From: CBDBBY01 sp965205055
GTDB taxonomy: Bacteria > Pseudomonadota > Alphaproteobacteria > Rhodobacterales > Rhodobacteraceae
DNA length: 64,000 nt
Reading direction: 5' to 3'
Assembly: GCA_965205055.1 (NCBI GenBank)
Contig: OZ242030.1
Span: 4,092,001 to 4,156,000, forward strand
Position numbers and translations under genes: made by a program. Below the pieces are notes generated by a model, which worked only from the letters and a program-made list of their open reading frames with translations, had not been told where the DNA came from and did not search any database. Positions 59,534-64,000 of the stretch are shown piece by piece; the first letter of the stretch is position 1, and each line of letters opens with the position of its first letter.

Positions 59534-62500
59534 ATGAAAGGCGAATTCGGCGTTTGGGCTGAGGAAATGGATGAGAGTCGGAAAGCCGCCGAAGCCAAGG
59601 GACTCTATAGAGCCGAGGACGAGCATGATTCCTGCGGTGTCGGGCTTGTCGTCGCAGTCGACGGGAAACGCACGCGCAAAGTGGTCGAGAACGGAATCGA
59701 TGCGTTGAAATCCGTCTGGCATCGGGGAGCTGTGGATGCCGACGGAAAGACAGGCGACGGAGCCGGCCTGCATTTTCAAATTCCCGCCGAGTTCTTCGAC
59801 GAGCAGGTGAGGCGGACGGGGCATGATCCGCGCGCCGGCGGACGGATTGCCGTCGGCATGACATTTCTTCCCCGCAACGATTTCAATGCGCAGGAGAGCT
59901 GCAGGACGATCGTGGAGTCCGAGATATTGCGCAGCGGACACGCCATATACGGATGGCGCCATGTTCCGGTGAACACGGAGGTATTGGGCGAAAAGGCCAA
60001 AGCCACGCGTCCGGAAATCGAGCAACTCCTGATCGCGGACGGCAAAAACCTCGGCGAGGAGGAGTTCGAACGCGAACTCTACATTTTGAGGCGCAGGATC
60101 GAACGGGCGGCTGTCGCCGCGCAAGTCAGCGGATTCTACATCTGCTCGCTGTCATGCCGATCCATCATCTACAAGGGGATGATGCTCGCCGAACAGGTCG
60201 CGGAGTTTTATCCGGATCTCAAGGACGAGCGGTTCATCTCGGCTTTCGCAATCTACCACCAGCGGTATTCGACGAACACGTTCCCGCAATGGTGGCTGGC
60301 GCAGCCGTTCAGGATGCTCGCGCACAACGGCGAAATCAACACCCTCAAAGGCAACCTGAATTGGCTGAAGAGCCACGAGATTCGAATGGCGTCCGCGACG
60401 TTCGGCGATGCGGCGGAAGACATGAAGCCGATCGTTTCCTTGGGGTCGTCGGATTCCGCCGCTCTGGATGCGGTGTTCGAAGTGATGGTGCGCGCCGGCA
60501 GAAGCGCTCCGATGACCAAGACCATACTCGTTCCGGAAGCAGTGCCTGAAGGCACGGCCGAAATCCCCGCCGCGTGGCGCGACATGTACTGCTACTACAA
60601 CGCGGTAATGGAGCCGTGGGACGGCCCTGCTGCCCTCGCGATGACTGACGGGGTTTGGGTCTGCGCCGGAATGGACAGGAACGGGCTGCGGCCCATGCGA
60701 TACGCATTGACTTCGGACAACATGCTTCTCGCAGGCTCTGAAACCGGGATGGTGTCGGTCGACGAGTCGACCGTGGTTGAAAAGGGCGCGCTCGGCCCCG
60801 GCCAGATGATCGCAGCGAATCTTGCTGAGCGAAAAGTCTATCGGGATGCCGAAATCAAGGATCATCTCGCAGCATCCATGCCGTTCGGCGGGCTTGCCGG
60901 CAAAATCCGGGAGTTCGAGGACGAAGTGGGGGAGGTCGCGGAGCCGACTGTCTACTCAGGCGGAGAACTTCGGAAACGTCAACTGATGGCGGGATTTACG
61001 GTGGAAGATCTGGAGGCCGTGCTTGCGCCGATGGCCGAAGACGGAAAGGAAGCCGTGGTTTCCATGGGCGACGATACGCCGCTCGCCGTCCTTTCGAAAA
61101 ATTGCCGCCCCCTCAGCCATTATTTTCGCCAGAATTTCAGCCAGGTCACGAATCCCCCGATCGATTCATTGCGGGAGTACCGCGTGATGACGCTGAAGAC
61201 GCGATTCGGGAATTTCAGGAACGTCCTTGATCAAAGCAACGAGGAAACCGTGGCGACGGTGCTGAACTCTCCGTTCCTGAGCAACGGCATGTTCAAGGCG
61301 TTGATGGAGGATTTCGGCGACTCGGTCGCATGGATAAGCTGCTCGTTCAGGAAGGATGACGGGTCGGACGCTCTGCAGGACGCGCTCCAGAGAATCAGAA
61401 GCGAAGCGGAGAACGCCGTTCGATCCGGATCTGCGCACCTTGTGCTGACCGACGAGCGGCAGGACGCCGATTGGATTCCGATGCCGATGATTCTCGCGAC
61501 AAGCGCCGTCCACAGCTGGCTGACCCGGCAGGGCCTGCGGACGTTCACGACCTTGAACGTCAGGTCGGCGGAGTGCTTGGATCCGCATTATTTCGCCGTT
61601 CTGATCGGTTGCGGAGCCACCTCGGTGAATGCGTATCTGGCGCAGGACACGCTTTCCGACCGCGTTTCGGCCGGTCTGCTCGGCGGCACATTGAAGCAGG
61701 CCGTCGCGACATATCGGAACGCCATTGATCAGGGCTTGCTGAAAATAATGTCCAAGATGGGCATCGCCGTGATCTCATCCTACAGAGGTGGCTTGAATTT
61801 CGAGGCGCTCGGGCTGTCTCGGGCAATGATCGCCGAATATTTTCCAGGCATGCAAAGCCGCATATCCGGCATCGGGGTGTCCGGCCTGCAAGAAAAAGTG
61901 CTTGAGCTCCACGAACTGGCTTGGGACGGGGCGGCGGGGCTGCTGCCGATCGGCGGGTTCTACAAAGCTCGCCAGTCGGGCGAGGCGCATGCATGGGAGG
62001 CGCAAGCCATGCACATGCTGCAGACGGCCTGCGACCGCGGAAGCTACGCCTTATGGAAAAAATATTCCGCGAAACTGCAGTCGGCTTTGCCGATCCATGT
62101 GCGCGACCTTCTGGACGTCAAGCCGGGATCGAAGCCGGTGCACATCGACGAAGTGGAATCGATAACCAAGATCCGCAAACGATTCGTGACGCCGGGCATG
62201 TCGCTCGGGGCATTGAGTCCGGAAGCTCACAAGACGCTGAACATTGCCATGAACCGGATCGGAGCGAAATCGGACTCCGGCGAAGGCGGAGAGGATCCGG
62301 CGCATTTCGCGCCCGACCCGAACGGGGACAATCCGTCCGCGCGGATCAAGCAGGTCGCGAGCGGCCGTTTCGGCGTGACGGCGGAGTATCTCAACCGTTG
62401 CGACGAGCTCGAGATCAAGATCGCGCAGGGCGCGAAGCCGGGCGAGGGCGGGCAATTGCCCGGAATGAAGGTGACCGATTTGATTGCCCGATTGCGGCAT

Positions 62501-64000
62501 TCGACGAAGGGCGTTTCACTGATTTCGCCTCCGCCTCACCACGACATCTACTCGATAGAAGATCTTGCGCAGCTGATTTACGACCTGAAGCAAATCAATC
62601 CGCGCGCGAAGGTCACGGTCAAGCTGGTTTCCTCGGGCGGAATCGGCACCATCGCCGGCGGCGTCGCCAAGGCCAAGGCGGATGTCATTCTGGTGTCGGG
62701 GCACAACGGCGGAACCGGCGCGTCTCCTGCGACTTCGATCAAATTCGCCGGGCTGCCTTGGGAGATCGGTCTCGCGGAGACGCATCAGGTTCTGACCCTT
62801 AACAATCTGAGGAACAGAGTCACTCTCAGGACCGACGGCGGACTTCGAACCGGCAAGGATATCATAATTGCGGCCATGCTCGGCGCCGAGGAGTTCGGAA
62901 TAGGCACTGCCGCGCTTGTCGCGATGGGCTGCATCATGGTCAGGCAGTGCCATTCGAACACTTGTCCGGTGGGCGTGTGCACGCAGGACGAACGCCTTCG
63001 GATGAGATTCACGGGAACGCCTGAAAAAGTCGTCAATCTATTCACGTTCTATGCGCAGGAAGTGCGCGAAATCCTCGCGTCCATAGGAGCGCGGTCGCTC
63101 GATGAGATCATCGGTCGCTCCGACCTTCTGACGCAGGTGTCGCGCGGAGCCAAGAACCTCGACGACCTGGATTTGAACCCGCTTCTGATCCGAGTCGACG
63201 AAAGTGAGAAAGTCGGCAGTTGCTTCGAGCGCGTTCGCAACGAGGTGCCTGATTCGCTCGACGCCGACATTTTCCGTGATGCGCAGCCGTTCTTCGCCGA
63301 CGGCGAAAAGATGGAATTGTCCTACGCGGTCCGGAATACCCAGCGCACCATCGGCGCAAGGACGTCTTCCCGCATCGTAGAGCGTTTCGGAATGAACAAC
63401 AGCCTCAAGCCGGATCATCTCACGGTCAAGCTGACCGGCTCGGCCGGCCAGTCGTTGGGAGCCTTCGCAGTCAGAGGGCTGAAGCTGGAAGTGGATGGCG
63501 ACGCGAACGACTATGTCGGGAAAGGATTGTCGGGAGGAATCATTTCATTGCGTCCCTCGCCATCGCTTCGCTTGGCGGCGGGAGAGAATGCGATCATGGG
63601 CAATACGGTGCTGTACGGAGCGACCGGAGGCCGTCTGTTTGCTGCGGGACGCGCAGGCGAGCGGTTTTGCGTCCGGAATTCCGGTGCCGAAGTGGTTGCG
63701 GAAGGGTGCGGCTCGAACGGGTGCGAGTACATGACCGCGGGCGTGGCGGTCGTACTAGGTCCGGTCGGACCGAACTTCGGCGCCGGCATGACAGGAGGAA
63801 TGGCTTACGTCTACGATCCGAACGGTACCGCAGAGAAGGATATGAACACCGATTCAATCGTCGTTTGCCCGGTGACGGTCAAGCATTGGGAAAATCAGCT
63901 CCGCGCCCTCGTCGTTCGCCACTTCGAAGAAACCGGAAGCAAGAAGGCGGAAAAAATTATTGACGGCTGGGACGAGGAGAAAAACCGTTTTCTCCAAATT
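59534..64000 (+). CDS. gltB: Glutamate synthase large subunit (3' end cut by the window)
   Basis: GltB converts glutamine and 2-oxoglutarate to glutamate. The reading frame stays open for 1489 codons to the last base; about 15-20 residues are missing. Cys34 in DSCGVGL is the glutaminase nucleophile, so the first 33 residues are a propeptide. The FMN synthase domain has PPPHHDIYSIEDLAQLIYDL and GHNGGTGASP, and the [3Fe-4S] cluster uses Cys1133, Cys1139 and Cys1144. The C-terminal glycine-rich beta-helix includes EGCGSNGCEYM. ATG 59534 sits five bases after GGAGG; the in-frame ATG 59471 is a longer alternative. Confidence 0.96.
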   Translation, partial: MKGEFGVWAEEMDESRKAAEAKGLYRAEDEHDSCGVGLVVAVDGKRTRKVVENGIDALKSVWHRGAVDADGKTGDGAGLHFQIPAEFFDEQVRRTGHDPRAGGRIAVGMTFLPRNDFNAQESCRTIVESEILRSGHAIYGWRHVPVNTEVLGEKAKATRPEIEQLLIADGKNLGEEEFERELYILRRRIERAAVAAQVSGFYICSLSCRSIIYKGMMLAEQVAEFYPDLKDERFISAFAIYHQRYSTNTFPQWWLAQPFRMLAHNGEINTLKGNLNWLKSHEIRMASATFGDAAEDMKPIVSLGSSDSAALDAVFEVMVRAGRSAPMTKTILVPEAVPEGTAEIPAAWRDMYCYYNAVMEPWDGPAALAMTDGVWVCAGMDRNGLRPMRYALTSDNMLLAGSETGMVSVDESTVVEKGALGPGQMIAANLAERKVYRDAEIKDHLAASMPFGGLAGKIREFEDEVGEVAEPTVYSGGELRKRQLMAGFTVEDLEAVLAPMAEDGKEAVVSMGDDTPLAVLSKNCRPLSHYFRQNFSQVTNPPIDSLREYRVMTLKTRFGNFRNVLDQSNEETVATVLNSPFLSNGMFKALMEDFGDSVAWISCSFRKDDGSDALQDALQRIRSEAENAVRSGSAHLVLTDERQDADWIPMPMILATSAVHSWLTRQGLRTFTTLNVRSAECLDPHYFAVLIGCGATSVNAYLAQDTLSDRVSAGLLGGTLKQAVATYRNAIDQGLLKIMSKMGIAVISSYRGGLNFEALGLSRAMIAEYFPGMQSRISGIGVSGLQEKVLELHELAWDGAAGLLPIGGFYKARQSGEAHAWEAQAMHMLQTACDRGSYALWKKYSAKLQSALPIHVRDLLDVKPGSKPVHIDEVESITKIRKRFVTPGMSLGALSPEAHKTLNIAMNRIGAKSDSGEGGEDPAHFAPDPNGDNPSARIKQVASGRFGVTAEYLNRCDELEIKIAQGAKPGEGGQLPGMKVTDLIARLRHSTKGVSLISPPPHHDIYSIEDLAQLIYDLKQINPRAKVTVKLVSSGGIGTIAGGVAKAKADVILVSGHNGGTGASPATSIKFAGLPWEIGLAETHQVLTLNNLRNRVTLRTDGGLRTGKDIIIAAMLGAEEFGIGTAALVAMGCIMVRQCHSNTCPVGVCTQDERLRMRFTGTPEKVVNLFTFYAQEVREILASIGARSLDEIIGRSDLLTQVSRGAKNLDDLDLNPLLIRVDESEKVGSCFERVRNEVPDSLDADIFRDAQPFFADGEKMELSYAVRNTQRTIGARTSSRIVERFGMNNSLKPDHLTVKLTGSAGQSLGAFAVRGLKLEVDGDANDYVGKGLSGGIISLRPSPSLRLAAGENAIMGNTVLYGATGGRLFAAGRAGERFCVRNSGAEVVAEGCGSNGCEYMTAGVAVVLGPVGPNFGAGMTGGMAYVYDPNGTAEKDMNTDSIVVCPVTVKHWENQLRALVVRHFEETGSKKAEKIIDGWDEEKNRFLQI

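Overview
The window is a chromosomal segment of an alphaproteobacterium with fairly high G+C. The assignment rests on four observations: the rplKAJL-rpoBC, str, S10, spc and alpha ribosomal gene blocks follow one another directly; an Atp12-type F1-ATPase assembly chaperone is present; there is a complete aapJQMP amino-acid transporter; and several candidate promoters resemble the alphaproteobacterial CTTGAC-N17-CTATAT pattern. No genus can be named from the sequence alone. The DNA looks ordinary and core-like, with no transposase, integrase, phage gene or CRISPR array.

Positions 1-31622 hold the transcription and translation block, almost all on the + strand: the last codons of nusG, rplK-rplA-rplJ-rplL-rpoB-rpoC, rpsL-rpsG-fusA-tuf, the S10 and spc genes from rpsJ to secY, adk, then rpsM-rpsK-rpoA-rplQ. 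Strong GC-rich hairpins lie between nusG and rplK, in the rplJ leader, between rplL and rpoB, after rpoC, and between tuf and rpsJ. The block is interrupted once, between adk and rpsM (27083-29238), by a small uncharacterised gene with a GWDGY motif and by a GMP reductase gene on the opposite strand. rpsM therefore seems to have its own promoter and a possible attenuator.

Positions 31729-36756 carry a run of + strand housekeeping genes: a Deg-type periplasmic protease, RarA, a CrcB fluoride channel, an RluC-type pseudouridine synthase and the Atp12 chaperone. Positions 37006-41531 are the aapJQMP amino-acid ABC transporter, with an operator-like dyad upstream and a strong hairpin after the binding-protein gene.

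Positions 41581-47376 run on the - strand. Read from their promoter they are rpmH, rnpA, yidD, yidC, engB, argB, a dicluster ferredoxin-like gene and a SixA-like phosphatase. A 703-base gap with a perfect 22-bp palindrome and a nested inverted repeat separates rpmH from a TVP38-family membrane protein and an unusual orphan sensor kinase. tRNA-Arg(ACG) follows, then an Atm1-type ABC exporter divergent from pyruvate kinase, then rpmI-rplT-pheS without pheT, a DUF1244 gene, uppP on the - strand, and glutamate synthase with gltD ahead of gltB. The gltB gene runs off the end of the window.

No clearly new multi-gene system is present. The best leads are the interruption of the ribosomal superoperon with its GWDGY protein, the structured gap upstream of rpmH, the atypical kinase, and a promoter layout shared by rpsM and the TVP38 gene.
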